A stretch of DNA of 64,000 nucleotides, taken from the NCBI RefSeq assembly GCF_011612265.2, contig NZ_CP050134.2:186001-250000 (forward strand), written 5' to 3'. The notes below the pieces were generated by a model, which was not told where the DNA came from, made no database searches, and worked only from the letters and a program-made list of their open reading frames with translations. Each line of letters opens with the position of its first letter. The first letter of the stretch is position 1. The translations under genes and the position numbers were made by a program. Of the stretch, positions 19,281 to 28,025 are shown one piece after another. Source of the stretch: Corynebacterium matruchotii. GTDB taxonomy: Bacteria > Actinomycetota > Actinomycetes > Mycobacteriales > Mycobacteriaceae.

Positions 19281-19979
19281 ATGTCGGCAATCACCCTGGA
19301 TAACGTGTCGAAACGCTACGGCGACGTTCACGCGCTGCGGCCGCTGTCGGTGGAGTTCCCCGCCGGGAAACTCAGCACCATCTTCGGCAAAAGCGGTTCG
19401 GGTAAAACCACGCTGCTGTCGGTCATCGCCGGTTTGCTGAAACCCACAACCGGCGCCATTTGGTACCAGGACAAGGATATTGCTGCGCTCACCAAAGACG
19501 AGTGTGCGGCGCTGCGTCGAACCGATATCGGGGTGGTGTTCCAAGACCACAACATCATCAACGAACTCACGGTGTTAGAGAACGTGCGGCTGCCGCTCGA
19601 AGCAAACGGCATGAGTCGAACCGCGGCAATAACGGCCTCGGAGCAGGCGCTGGCGAAAGTCAGCATCGGCCATCTTGGGCGCCGGTTCCCCGCCGAAATC
19701 TCCGGTGGGGAGCGGCAGCGGGTGGGTATCGCCCGGGCCATCGCGGGCACCCGAACCGTGCTGCTCGCTGACGAGCCTAGCGGCGCGCTCGACAGCGAGA
19801 ACTCCACAAAACTCTTCGAACTGCTCCACCAGCTCACCCAGGAAGGCAGCACAGTGCTGTGTGTCACCCACGACCCGCTGGCGATTCAATACTCCGACCA
19901 GGTGTTCAGCATGGATGCCGGGGTCCTCAGCCTGATCAGCCACCACGATATTTCCCAAACCTACGATTTTTTGAGGTAA
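19281..19979 (+). CDS. ABC transporter ATP-binding protein (LolD/MacB type)
   Basis: 232-residue ATPase partner of the preceding permease. It has Walker A GKSGSGKTT, the Q-loop in VVFQDHNIINELTVLENV (family-typical NEL...ENV), signature ISGGERQRVG, Walker B VLLADEPSGALD and switch His in VTHDP. GAGGA precedes ATG 19281. The spacing indicates one operon 16779-20419. Confidence 0.92.
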   Translation: MSAITLDNVSKRYGDVHALRPLSVEFPAGKLSTIFGKSGSGKTTLLSVIAGLLKPTTGAIWYQDKDIAALTKDECAALRRTDIGVVFQDHNIINELTVLENVRLPLEANGMSRTAAITASEQALAKVSIGHLGRRFPAEISGGERQRVGIARAIAGTRTVLLADEPSGALDSENSTKLFELLHQLTQEGSTVLCVTHDPLAIQYSDQVFSMDAGVLSLISHHDISQTYDFLR

Positions 19980-19984
19980 ACATC

Positions 19985-20419
19985 ATGAATTTCACCAAAA
20001 CATTAGGCGTTGTAAGCCTCGCCTTGATCCTGGCAGCCTGCTCCAAACAGGCGGAAGAACAGCCTACGCCGTTCTTCGCTAACGTCCGGGAAAACTTCCC
20101 CAAGCAGGCAGTTTCCCCCGATGCCGCGGCCTGCAGCCAGGCGGTCGGGGTGGACAAGTCAGCGGCCTGCACCAAACTTGCGGACCTCTATGCGAAGCAC
20201 GGGGTGACCACCGTGACCACTCAACCGCGGGGGTTGGAAACCATGGGCAATGAAACCTGGAATGTTGACATGAATATCGCGTTTGAGGCGAATGGTACCC
20301 AGTACTCGGTGCCGGTGAAATTACTGCTGGAAAAGGCCGACACCGAAACCGGTTGGAAAGTGCGAGAAGATGGCATCACCGCGCTGCACGACACGTTAGA
20401 CATGCTGCTTTCTAAGTAG
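19985..20419 (+). CDS. Small secreted lipoprotein of the ABC operon
   Basis: 144 residues with an N-terminal lipoprotein signal; lipobox LAAC places the lipid on Cys19 (ALILAACSKQ). The mature part has two further Cys (about residues 43 and 53) and a predicted alpha/beta fold ending in DTLDMLLSK. It starts 5 bases after the ATPase stop, with GAGGT upstream. Probably an extracytoplasmic partner of the FtsX-type permease; I do not recognise a family. Confidence 0.8.
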   Translation: MNFTKTLGVVSLALILAACSKQAEEQPTPFFANVRENFPKQAVSPDAAACSQAVGVDKSAACTKLADLYAKHGVTTVTTQPRGLETMGNETWNVDMNIAFEANGTQYSVPVKLLLEKADTETGWKVREDGITALHDTLDMLLSK

Positions 20420-20425
20420 CCGGGC

Positions 20426-20438
20426 GCTTTTCGACGCC
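20426..20438 (-). repeat. Dispersed short repeat, copy 4 (minus orientation)
   Basis: GCTTTTCGACGCC, reverse complement of GGCGTCGAAAAGC, 6 bases after the stop codon of the lipoprotein gene. Confidence 0.6.
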
Positions 20439-20595
20439 GCCGCCTGCGGCTAATGAAAACGGTTGTGCGGTAAAAGAGTATTGCCAGGTGATCCCTCCAG
20501 AACACATAATTTTTTGGCCCGTAACTGCATGGGCGGTATAGTCGACGGTGGTCATCGACCGTAACTGTCAGTAGTTTTAAGGAGGCTTACTGAAA

Positions 20596-20748
20596 ATGAC
20601 TTGCCATATCCATGAAAACCATCCTCATGTTCACGGCGAGAACTGCGGCCACGAAGCGGTCAAGCACGGCGATCACGTCGACTATCTTCACGACGGTCAC
20701 CGTCACCGCGCCCACGAGGGCCACTGGGATGAGTGCGACGGTAAATAA
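20596..20748 (+). CDS. His-rich 50-residue peptide (probable metal binding)
   Basis: The ORF MTCHIHENHPHVHGENCGHE... has 13 His and 3 Cys in 50 residues, ending WDECDGK, with an HxH/GHxxH pattern (HDGHRHRAHEGH). AGGAGG at 20580-20585 is a strong ribosome site, TATAGT at 20536-20541 is a plausible -10, and a terminator follows. Similar short proteins are widespread in actinobacteria and are often labelled zinc-transport related without direct proof. A metal chelator or chaperone role is inferred from composition. Confidence 0.8.
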   Translation: MTCHIHENHPHVHGENCGHEAVKHGDHVDYLHDGHRHRAHEGHWDECDGK

Positions 20749-20760
20749 TCTAGCCGCTAG

Positions 20761-20808
20761 CCGCAGGTCCGGTTGTCATACTTGACGACGAACGGGCCTG
20801 CGGTTTTT
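20761..20808 (+). terminator. Intrinsic terminator after the His-rich peptide gene
   Basis: CCGCAGGTCC (20761-20770) pairs with GGGCCTGCGG (20794-20803) with one G-T step, followed by five T. Confidence 0.85.
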
Positions 20809-20933
20809 CTATGCCTGCCGGCTGACCGGGGTGAGAACATCGCTCCCGGCGGGGGACATGAGGATCCTCGGGTTTGGGGGTAGGTCCCGTCAGGATAACG
20901 TCGTAAAGCCAAAATAACCAGCGAAAACAGAAA

Positions 20934-20954
20934 GTTGAGCCTAGGGGACTTAAC
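20934..20954. promoter_or_regulatory. HAIR-like operator, distal copy before clpB
   Basis: GTTGAGC - CTAGGGG - ACTTAAC fits the HspR repeat with 7-base spacing; outer bases extend the dyad (AAGTT ... AACTT). It lies just upstream of the presumed -10. Confidence 0.6.
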
Positions 20955-20972
20955 TTTTTTGGAGGAGTGGTG

Positions 20973-20978
20973 TATGCT
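20973..20978 (+). promoter_or_regulatory. Probable -10 of the clpB promoter
   Basis: TATGCT preceded by TG (TGTATGCT), an extended -10. Transcription would start around 20985, between the two HAIR copies. Confidence 0.5.
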
Positions 20979-20987
20979 AGGAACAAA

Positions 20988-21008
20988 CTTGAGTAATACC
21001 CGCTCAAC
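20988..21008. promoter_or_regulatory. HAIR operator, proximal copy before clpB
   Basis: CTTGAGT - AATACCC - GCTCAAC: the left arm is the exact HAIR consensus, the right arm 5 of 7. It covers the expected transcription start of clpB, so HspR bound here would block initiation. Confidence 0.8.
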
Positions 21009-21074
21009 CTTATGGTTGGTCGGACCTAAAATAGTGAGAACTGGTAAACAGGAATACGACAGAAAAGGACAATA

Positions 21075-23621
21075 ATGAGCTCATTTAAACCAACAACAAA
21101 AACCCAAGAAGCATTACAAACCGCGTTGCAACAAGCCTCCGCAAACGGCAACCCTGACATTCGGCCCGCCCACCTGCTGGCCGCCATTCTCGGGCAAGAA
21201 GACGGCATAGCCGCGCCCGTGCTGCGCGCCACCGGTGTGGACCCCGAAACCGTCCGCAAGGAAGCCGAGGCGCTCGTGAAGGGGTATCCCAAGGCCGAAG
21301 GCTCCGGGCTGGCCAACCCCAACTTTAACCGCGACGGCCTCAACGTGCTCAACGCTGCCCAAGAACTCGCCGGTGAACTCGGCGACGAATTCGTCTCCAC
21401 CGAAGTCCTCCTGGCCGCTATCGCCCGCGGGCAATCCGACGCCGCCGACCTGCTCACCAAACGCGGCGCCACCTACGACGCCATCAAAGGCGTCTTCCCC
21501 TCCGTCCGCGGATCGAAAAAAGTAACCACCGAAGACCCCGAGGGCCAATTCCAGGCGCTGGCAAAATACTCCACCGACCTCACCGCCCGCGCCCGCGAAG
21601 GCAAAATTGACCCCGTTATCGGCCGCGACTCCGAAATCCGCCGAGTCGTCCAGGTCTTAAGCCGCCGCACCAAAAACAACCCGGTGCTCATCGGCGAACC
21701 CGGCGTGGGTAAAACCGCCATCGTCGAAGGCCTCGCCCGCCGCATCGTCGCCGGCGACGTGCCGGAATCCCTCCGTGGTAAAACCCTCATCAGCCTCGAC
21801 CTGGGCTCCATGGTGGCCGGCGCTAAATACCGGGGCGAATTCGAAGAACGCCTCAAGGCCGTCCTCGACGAAATCAAGGAAGCCGAAGGCGAAATCATTA
21901 CCTTCATTGACGAACTTCACACCATTGTCGGTGCCGGCGCATCCGGCGACTCCGCAATGGATGCCGGCAACATGATTAAACCCCTGCTGGCCCGCGGCGA
22001 ACTCCGACTGGTTGGTGCCACCACCCTCGACGAGTACCGCAAATACATTGAAAAAGACGCTGCATTAGAACGCCGGTTCCAACAAGTCTTCGTCGGTGAA
22101 CCCTCCGTCGAAGACGCAATTGGCATCCTCCGTGGGCTCAAGGAACGCTACGAAGTCCACCACGGCGTGCGCATCCAAGACTCCGCGCTTGTTGCCGCAG
22201 CCACCCTGTCCGACCGGTACATCACCTCCCGGTTCCTGCCGGACAAAGCCATCGACCTGGTGGACGAAGCCGCCTCCCGCCTGCGCATGGAAATCGACTC
22301 CTCACCACAGGAAATCGACGAATTGGAACGCATCGTCCGCCGCCTCGAAATCGAAGAAATGGCACTGACCAAAGAAACCGACGCCGCCTCCCACGACCGC
22401 CTGGTCAAACTGCGGGAAGAACTCGCCGACCAGCGCGAACGCCTGGGCGAACTCAAGGCACGGTGGAATAATGAAAAGGCCGCCATCGACAAGGTGCGGG
22501 GTGTGAAAGAAGAACTGGAAAAGATGCGTCAAGCATCCGAAATCGCCGAACGCGACGGCGACTACGGCAAGGTTGCCGAGCTCCGCTATGGCACCATCCC
22601 CCAGCTGGAGAAACAGCTGGAGCAGCTGGAACAACAATCCCTGGCGCCCACAATGCTCTCCGAGGAAGTCACCCCCGATACCATCGCCGAGGTCGTGTCC
22701 GCCTGGACCGGTATCCCCGCCGGCAAAATGCTTGAAGGCGAAACCGAAAAACTCCTCCACATGGAGGCCGAACTGGGCAAACGGGTGGTCGGCCAACTCG
22801 ACGCGGTGCAGGCCGTCGCCGATGCGGTTCGGCGTGCCCGCGCCGGGGTTGCGGACCCCAATCGGCCCATGGGTTCCTTCCTGTTCCTCGGCCCCACCGG
22901 TGTGGGCAAGACGGAACTCGCTAAATCCTTGGCCGAATTCATGTTCGATGATGAGCGCGCCATGGTTCGCATTGACATGAGCGAATACGCGGAGAAACAC
23001 GCCGTCGCCCGCCTCGTCGGTGCCCCTCCCGGATACGTTGGCTACGACCAGGGTGGCCAGCTCACCGAGGCCGTCCGCCGCCGCCCCTACACCGTCGTGC
23101 TGTTCGACGAGGTGGAAAAGGCCCACCCGGATGTGTTCGACATTCTCCTGCAGGTGCTTGACGACGGCCGCCTCACCGACGGTCAAGGCCGCACGGTGGA
23201 CTTCCGCAACACCATCCTGATCCTCACCTCCAACCTGGGTGCCGGCGGCACCCCAGAGCAGATGATGGACGCGGTGAAGAAGGCCTTCAAACCCGAATTC
23301 ATCAACCGCCTCGATGACGTGGTGATCTTCGACCCGCTCAGCAAGGACCAACTCACCAGCATCGTCGACATCCAAATCCGGGATCTGGCCGAACGGCTTG
23401 CCAGCCGCCGCCTTACCCTCAAGGTTTCCGATGATGCCAAGGAATGGTTGGCCGACCGCGGCTACGATCCTGCCTACGGCGCCCGGCCGTTGCGTCGGCT
23501 CATTCAGCAGGCCATCGGTGATGCCTTGGCCAAGAAACTCCTGGCTGGCGAGATCCGCGACGGTGACACGGTCAACGTTACTGTGAACACCGCCACTGAC
23601 AGCCTCGCCGTGGGCAAGTAG
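21075..23621 (+). CDS. clpB: ATP-dependent disaggregase ClpB
   Basis: Hsp100 chaperone that threads aggregated proteins through a hexamer together with DnaK. It has N-terminal Clp_N repeats (1-145), a first AAA+ domain with GEPGVGKT and a Walker B region [10 protein letters not shown], a middle coiled-coil (about 410-520, rich in Glu/Arg), and a second AAA+ domain with GPTGVGKT and [15 protein letters not shown]. 848 residues is normal. AAAGGA precedes the ATG. Two HAIR operators upstream indicate HspR control shared with dnaJ-hspR. Confidence 0.97.
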   Translation: MSSFKPTTKTQEALQTALQQASANGNPDIRPAHLLAAILGQEDGIAAPVLRATGVDPETVRKEAEALVKGYPKAEGSGLANPNFNRDGLNVLNAAQELAGELGDEFVSTEVLLAAIARGQSDAADLLTKRGATYDAIKGVFPSVRGSKKVTTEDPEGQFQALAKYSTDLTARAREGKIDPVIGRDSEIRRVVQVLSRRTKNNPVLIGEPGVGKTAIVEGLARRIVAGDVPESLRGKTLISLDLGSMVAGAKYRGEFEERLKAVLDEIKEAEGEIITFIDELHTIVGAGASGDSAMDAGNMIKPLLARGELRLVGATTLDEYRKYIEKDAALERRFQQVFVGEPSVEDAIGILRGLKERYEVHHGVRIQDSALVAAATLSDRYITSRFLPDKAIDLVDEAASRLRMEIDSSPQEIDELERIVRRLEIEEMALTKETDAASHDRLVKLREELADQRERLGELKARWNNEKAAIDKVRGVKEELEKMRQASEIAERDGDYGKVAELRYGTIPQLEKQLEQLEQQSLAPTMLSEEVTPDTIAEVVSAWTGIPAGKMLEGETEKLLHMEAELGKRVVGQLDAVQAVADAVRRARAGVADPNRPMGSFLFLGPTGVGKTELAKSLAEFMFDDERAMVRIDMSEYAEKHAVARLVGAPPGYVGYDQGGQLTEAVRRRPYTVVLFDEVEKAHPDVFDILLQVLDDGRLTDGQGRTVDFRNTILILTSNLGAGGTPEQMMDAVKKAFKPEFINRLDDVVIFDPLSKDQLTSIVDIQIRDLAERLASRRLTLKVSDDAKEWLADRGYDPAYGARPLRRLIQQAIGDALAKKLLAGEIRDGDTVNVTVNTATDSLAVGK

Positions 23622-23640
23622 GAGTGAAATAGCCATATAG

Positions 23641-23665
23641 CACTGCGGCCCGTCCGGTCGCAGTG
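23641..23665. terminator. Hairpin after clpB (weak terminator)
   Basis: CACTGCGGCC (23641-23650) pairs with GGTCGCAGTG (23656-23665) with one G-T pair. No T-run follows on the plus strand, so intrinsic termination is uncertain. The rest of 23666-23886 holds one dispersed repeat and no convincing gene. Confidence 0.5.
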
Positions 23666-23820
23666 AAAAGCGATAAAAATCACCTACGAATTACCCCGGG
23701 ATGGACATCACACCTATGTTTTGCGGGTGAACATAATCCACCTGGGGTAATGCTGGTTTTTTACCCAAAAACGAAAGCGGATTTCAACACACACGGACGT
23801 TATGGCACACCCGGCGCAGC

Positions 23821-23834
23821 GGGCGTCGAAAAGC
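23821..23834 (+). repeat. Dispersed short repeat, copy 5 (GGGCGTCGAAAAGC)
   Basis: Intergenic copy about 50 bases upstream of the sulfurtransferase gene. Confidence 0.6.
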
Positions 23835-23886
23835 CTAGAGTGCATGTTACAGGTTCGGCATCAAGTGCACCCTAAGATCAGTAATT

Positions 23887-24726
23887 ATGACAGCCACCAT
23901 CATCAGCACCGATGAACTCGAATATCGCGTTCGGACAGGCAAAAAGCAGATTGTCCTAGCTAGTCTATGGGAGCCGGACGAGCACAGTAACTATGAGCAT
24001 TTCAAGGCGGGGCACATTCCCACCGCCCGGTTCTGCGACACCGCATTGGCACTCGCCGACATTCCCAGCGCATCCAAAGGCCGCAACCCCTTGCCCACCA
24101 AAACCATCCTGGAGAGGTGGTTTAAATATTGGGGGCTTGACGACACCCACGAGGTTATTGTTTACGACGACAAGCGGGGGTTTTTCGCTGCCCGCGCCTG
24201 GTGGACATTGAAGTGGGCGGGTGTGAGTAATGTGCGCATCCTCGATGGCGGGCAGCAGGAGTGGGTGCGCCGCGACTACCCGATGGCCGCCGGCCCGGGT
24301 AATCCTTGCGTCTACGACAATATTGTCCCCAGCTCCGGGCACATGCCCACCGCCACCATTCAGGATGTGAAGGCCCACACCGGGCTGCTCATTGATGCGC
24401 GAGAAACCAACCGGTTTGCCGGCCGTAAGGAATATTTGGATTTGAAGGCCGGCCATATTCCGGGTGCCATTAATATTCCCACCCGTTCGGTGATGAACCC
24501 GAAGCAGAGTTTTAAACCGGCCGAGGAGCTGCGGGAGATTTTCGCCAACCACGGTGTGACCCGGGATACCATTGCCGATGCCATCATCTACTCGGGTTCC
24601 GGCAACCACTCTGCGCAGGTCATTGCCGCTATGAACATTGCCGGCCTGGGCACGCCCCGCCACTATGTTGGCGGCTGGTCACAGTGGTGCGCTAACCGAA
24701 ATAATCCGGTGGAGCGTGGCGTTTAA
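23887..24726 (+). CDS. Two-domain rhodanese-like sulfurtransferase, catalytic Cys replaced by Ser
   Basis: 279 residues with two rhodanese domains (1-135 and 150-275). Family members transfer sulfane sulfur from thiosulfate or 3-mercaptopyruvate through a Cys in the C-terminal CxxGxxS/T loop. Here that loop reads YSGSGNHSA, with Ser236 (codon TCG at 24592-24594) where Cys is expected. The neighbouring structural motifs are intact (KWAGVSNVRILDGGQQEW, AGHIPGAINIPT, YVGGWSQWC). Cys at the end of the last motif is not the catalytic position. Classical persulfide transfer is therefore unlikely unless another Cys substitutes. It lies between clpB and ttfA and has its own terminator. Confidence 0.85.
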   Translation: MTATIISTDELEYRVRTGKKQIVLASLWEPDEHSNYEHFKAGHIPTARFCDTALALADIPSASKGRNPLPTKTILERWFKYWGLDDTHEVIVYDDKRGFFAARAWWTLKWAGVSNVRILDGGQQEWVRRDYPMAAGPGNPCVYDNIVPSSGHMPTATIQDVKAHTGLLIDARETNRFAGRKEYLDLKAGHIPGAINIPTRSVMNPKQSFKPAEELREIFANHGVTRDTIADAIIYSGSGNHSAQVIAAMNIAGLGTPRHYVGGWSQWCANRNNPVERGV

Positions 24727-24764
24727 CCACACGTACCGACAGGTTTTGCCAGGCATATTACCGA

Positions 24765-24804
24765 AAAACTATCCCACGAAAGCCGCGGTGGTTGGGATAG
24801 TTTT
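24765..24804. terminator. Intrinsic terminator after the sulfurtransferase gene
   Basis: AAAACTATCCCA (24765-24776) pairs perfectly with TGGGATAGTTTT (24793-24804). The A and T runs at the stem base allow it to act in both directions. Confidence 0.8.
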
Positions 24805-24830
24805 GTCATATTTGCCTTAGACTTAAAGGC

Positions 24831-26486
24831 ATGTTTTTTGTACTTGCCGCCATTATTGTCGCCGGTCTCGGCGGCTATTTACTGTATCTTGATGCCCGCC
24901 GAAAGCGCGCCCAGGTGGCCGATGATTCCGAGCTTTACGACGATTCCGCTCAGGATTATGGCCCTGATCCTATAGAACCCGCCGGTGATGAGGCGGAAGC
25001 ATTCGCCGACCACCACGATTTTGATGTGGGGCAGGGCCCGGTACGGGAAACCGATTATGGTCAGCCGGTTTCCCCGAAGCCTGCGGCCCGCCCGGCGCAG
25101 CCGGCGTCTCGGCGGGGGTCGGCGTATGGGCCGAATTCTGGGCGGCCGAACCTACCAAACCAGTCAAACCAGTCAAACCAGCCGGGCGGTCAGGTGGGCC
25201 AGCAGAACCAGCCAGGTCAGCCGGGGCAGCGGCGCCCGCGGCCGGCGGCACAGCGGCCCACACCACAGTCGGTGCCGCCGCAGCAGCCGGCCGCCCCGGA
25301 ACGCCAGCCGTTCACCATTACAAAAACCCCGCATATCACCCGCCCCACCGGGGCTCGCGGCACCACCGGCGTCGCGGGTTCCGGCGGGGAGGCGGGTGCC
25401 GATCACGATGCCGACTCCCACGACGAGGAGCCTGGCGGTTCGGGGGGATTGGGCGGCGGGGTGGGAGGGCATGAGTCGCCGGACACCACTACCACCACTG
25501 GTCAGGCCCAACAACCTGCGGCCCAGTCTGATGCGTCGGTGGTACCGGCTGCGCGGGAGAAGAAAACTGTCGCCCCACCCATGGTGTTGCCTTCCGCCCA
25601 TGCCCGGTTGCCGAAGTCGGCGTTCACCGGACTGTTGCGGTCCGCTACCCGGGCCCGCCGTAATTGGGCCCAAGAACACGAGTTTGAATACCAGAAGGAA
25701 GACCCCTACCTGAGTGACGAGTGGTCGCATGGGTTTGCCTCCAGCAATCTCACCGCCAAGGATGTGGTCAGTGGGTTTGCCGCTGGTTACGAATTATGGC
25801 TGGTAGATTTGGGCCAGGTGACGGTGATGGCCATGCGTCGTAAAGCTACCAGCGATGTGGTTATTGACATTCGCCGGATTTTGCAGTCGGACACATATAA
25901 GTTCGAAAACCTGGTGTCGGTGACCACGTTCCAGGGTTTCCACGTGTTTTCCAATAATCCCGGCGCGGCGCAGCGGTTCATTGACGACCGGGTGGGGACC
26001 GCGTTTGCCACAATGCCGGCGAAGGTGACCGCCATGTGGTTGGAGTCGAGTTGGGTGCTGGCTGCCACACCGAAGGGGAGCGTGGAGGAGGATTGGGACG
26101 CCATGATCCAGCCGTTGGCGCTGCTTGCGGATGCCGCCTATGTGTTGCCGCCGGCGCCGGGTGCGATGCCGCCGATCAGCTATCAGGATAGTGATCCGAC
26201 CCGGGTGTTGCCGCAGGCCCCGGAGCTGCCGGAGGATGAGGATGAGCCGGAGGTGACCCCGCCGATGCCGCAGTTGCGGCCGAAGGAGGAGCCGGTGGTG
26301 TTGCCGTCGCGGGTGCGGGAGGAGTCGCGGGGGAGTGTGAATTCTCGGCAGGTGGGTATGGATGATGTGTCGCCGATTGCGGATGGGGGGAAGCCGGCGG
26401 ATCCGAATGATTATTTTGGGACGCGGGTGATTCGGGACACGTCGCAGGGTCCGTCTATTTTTACCGATGGTAAGCAAAAGGATTAA
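24831..26486 (+). CDS. ttfA: TtfA-like trehalose monomycolate transport factor
   Basis: 551 residues. A single N-terminal TM (MFFVLAAIIVAGLGGYLLYL) is followed by basic residues (DARRKRAQ), a long disordered Pro/Gln/Gly linker (about 75-250) and a conserved C-terminal globular region (about 265-445: RRNWAQEHEFEYQKEDPYLS, FAAGYELWLVDLGQVTVMAM). It ends in an acidic Pro-rich tail. TtfA (Rv0383c) works with MmpL3 in moving trehalose monomycolate across the inner membrane, and in M. tuberculosis it likewise sits between clpB and pyrE. The assignment rests on this synteny and the architecture, not on an alignment. Confidence 0.7.
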   Translation: MFFVLAAIIVAGLGGYLLYLDARRKRAQVADDSELYDDSAQDYGPDPIEPAGDEAEAFADHHDFDVGQGPVRETDYGQPVSPKPAARPAQPASRRGSAYGPNSGRPNLPNQSNQSNQPGGQVGQQNQPGQPGQRRPRPAAQRPTPQSVPPQQPAAPERQPFTITKTPHITRPTGARGTTGVAGSGGEAGADHDADSHDEEPGGSGGLGGGVGGHESPDTTTTTGQAQQPAAQSDASVVPAAREKKTVAPPMVLPSAHARLPKSAFTGLLRSATRARRNWAQEHEFEYQKEDPYLSDEWSHGFASSNLTAKDVVSGFAAGYELWLVDLGQVTVMAMRRKATSDVVIDIRRILQSDTYKFENLVSVTTFQGFHVFSNNPGAAQRFIDDRVGTAFATMPAKVTAMWLESSWVLAATPKGSVEEDWDAMIQPLALLADAAYVLPPAPGAMPPISYQDSDPTRVLPQAPELPEDEDEPEVTPPMPQLRPKEEPVVLPSRVREESRGSVNSRQVGMDDVSPIADGGKPADPNDYFGTRVIRDTSQGPSIFTDGKQKD

Positions 26487-26497
26487 AGTGGGGATTC

Positions 26498-27052
26498 ATG
26501 CTGAATGAATCAACGTCAACCGGGGCGAAGAAACAGGAATTGGCCGAATTGGTGCGGGAGTTGGCCGTGGTGCACGGCAAGGTGATTTTGTCTTCCGGGA
26601 AGGAGGCGGATTACTACGTGGATTTACGCCGGGCCACGTTGGAGCATCGGGCGTCCCGGTTGATTGGGGAGTTATTGCGGGAGCTTACTGCTGACTGGGA
26701 TTATGCCGCGGTGGGGGGGTTGACGTTGGGGGCGGATCCGGTGGCGACCAGCATTATGCATGCCGATGGCCGGCCGATTGATGCGTTTGTGGTGCGTAAG
26801 GAGGCGAAGAAGCATGGTATGCAGCGCCGCATTGAGGGCCCGGATGTGGCCGGTAAGCGGGTGTTGGTGGTGGAGGACACTACGACGACGGGGAATTCGC
26901 CGTTGACCGCGGTTGCGGCGTTGCGGGAGGCCGGCGCCGAGGTGGTGGGGGTGGCCACTGTGGTGGATCGGAATACTGGTGCTCAGGATGCGATTGCGGC
27001 TGCTGGTTTGGAGTACCGGTATGTGTTGGGGTTGGCGGATTTGGGATTGTAG
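26498..27052 (+). CDS. pyrE: Orotate phosphoribosyltransferase
   Basis: Makes orotidine 5'-phosphate from orotate and PRPP in pyrimidine synthesis. 184 residues with the PRPP loop VLVVEDTTTTGNS (about 122-134), the dimer-loop segment VVRKEAKKHGMQRRIEG, and KVILSSGKEADYYVDLR near the N-terminus. The start 11 bases after ttfA, behind GTGGGG, suggests one transcript. Confidence 0.95.
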   Translation: MLNESTSTGAKKQELAELVRELAVVHGKVILSSGKEADYYVDLRRATLEHRASRLIGELLRELTADWDYAAVGGLTLGADPVATSIMHADGRPIDAFVVRKEAKKHGMQRRIEGPDVAGKRVLVVEDTTTTGNSPLTAVAALREAGAEVVGVATVVDRNTGAQDAIAAAGLEYRYVLGLADLGL

Positions 27053-27070
27053 CCGGTTGGGGTTTTGGGC

Positions 27071-27763
27071 ATGAGTGCGAATATGGGTGAGTCGGAGGCG
27101 TCGGCGACGCCGGGTCCGACGGAGTGGGGTCAGGGCCAGCATGGTGTGGGCCCGTGGGAGGTCGAGCATCCGGGCGAGCCGGCCCCGGTTGATGATCCGC
27201 GTTATGACCCTGAGCTATTGGCTATGGGGGATCGTCGTAATGTGGTGGATGCGTATCGTTACCTGCGGCGGGAGGCGATTGTTGCGGATATTGATACGCG
27301 GCGGCATGCGTTGCATATTGCGATTGAGAATTTCGAAAACGACGCCAATATTGGTACTGTTGTGCGAACGGCAAATGCGTTTGCGGTGGATACGGTGCAT
27401 ATTGTGGGTCGGCGCCGGTGGAATCGTCGGGGGGCGATGGTGACGGACCGGTATCAGCATTTGCTGCACCATGACACCACGGATTCGGTGGTGGCGTGGG
27501 CTGCGGAGCACGGGTTGACGGTGGTGGCGATTGATAACACTCCGGGGAGTGTGCCGTTAGAGACGGTGGAATTGCCGAAGCGGTGCCTGTTGTTATTCGG
27601 CCAGGAGGGTCCGGGGGTGACGGCGGCGGCGCAGGCGGCGGCGGTGATGACGTGTTCCATCGCCCAGTTTGGGTCGACCCGGTCGATTAATGCGGGGGTG
27701 GCCGCGGGGATTGCCATGCATGCGTGGATTCGGCAGCATGCCGATTTGTCGTTGGCATGGTGA
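27071..27763 (+). CDS. SpoU/TrmH-family RNA 2'-O-methyltransferase
   Basis: SPOUT-fold enzyme that methylates ribose 2'-OH in tRNA or rRNA. An Asp/Pro-rich N-terminal extension (1-50) precedes the domain, which has motif 1 NDANIGTVVRTANAF, motif 2 LLLFGQEGPGV and motif 3 STRSINAGVAAGIAMHAW, with the knot-forming SIN. I place the start at ATG 27071 (MSANMGES); TTG 27065 is an alternative. It lies 18 bases after pyrE. The target base is not predictable from the sequence. Confidence 0.92.
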   Translation: MSANMGESEASATPGPTEWGQGQHGVGPWEVEHPGEPAPVDDPRYDPELLAMGDRRNVVDAYRYLRREAIVADIDTRRHALHIAIENFENDANIGTVVRTANAFAVDTVHIVGRRRWNRRGAMVTDRYQHLLHHDTTDSVVAWAAEHGLTVVAIDNTPGSVPLETVELPKRCLLLFGQEGPGVTAAAQAAAVMTCSIAQFGSTRSINAGVAAGIAMHAWIRQHADLSLAW

Positions 27764-28025
27764 CACGGCGGGGTGGCATATGGTGTGGTTCGGGGGTAGC
27801 TAGTTCATCTGAATGATTAGCAATGCATGCGTTATGGTGCGGTTGGTGTGCCGGGTTGTCACACTGGTGGGGGAGGAGTGAAAAATGTTGCAAGAATTGG
27901 AATTATGTCCAGCATATCCGTTATCTTTATGTTATATTTTTGAAAGTCCAGCTATATAGTTTATTGAGCTGTTTAACGACATATTTTCTTAAAATTAATT
28001 AGGTGACAGAAGCGGAGAATAATCA
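27764..28025. other. Intergenic region before the GH76 gene
   Basis: 262 bases, AT-rich from about 27890. The last part (gcggagaataatca) holds the GGAG ribosome site of the next gene. No gene, repeat copy or clear terminator seen. Confidence 0.5.

Noticed and set aside
22302..23636. Long open frame antisense to clpB
   Set aside because: It mirrors ClpB codons, has no ribosome site and gives a low-complexity protein. ClpB itself is unambiguous.
23663..23875. Small plus-strand frame between clpB and the sulfurtransferase gene
   Set aside because: No ribosome site or recognisable protein. It runs through a dispersed-repeat copy, and its start overlaps the hairpin after clpB.
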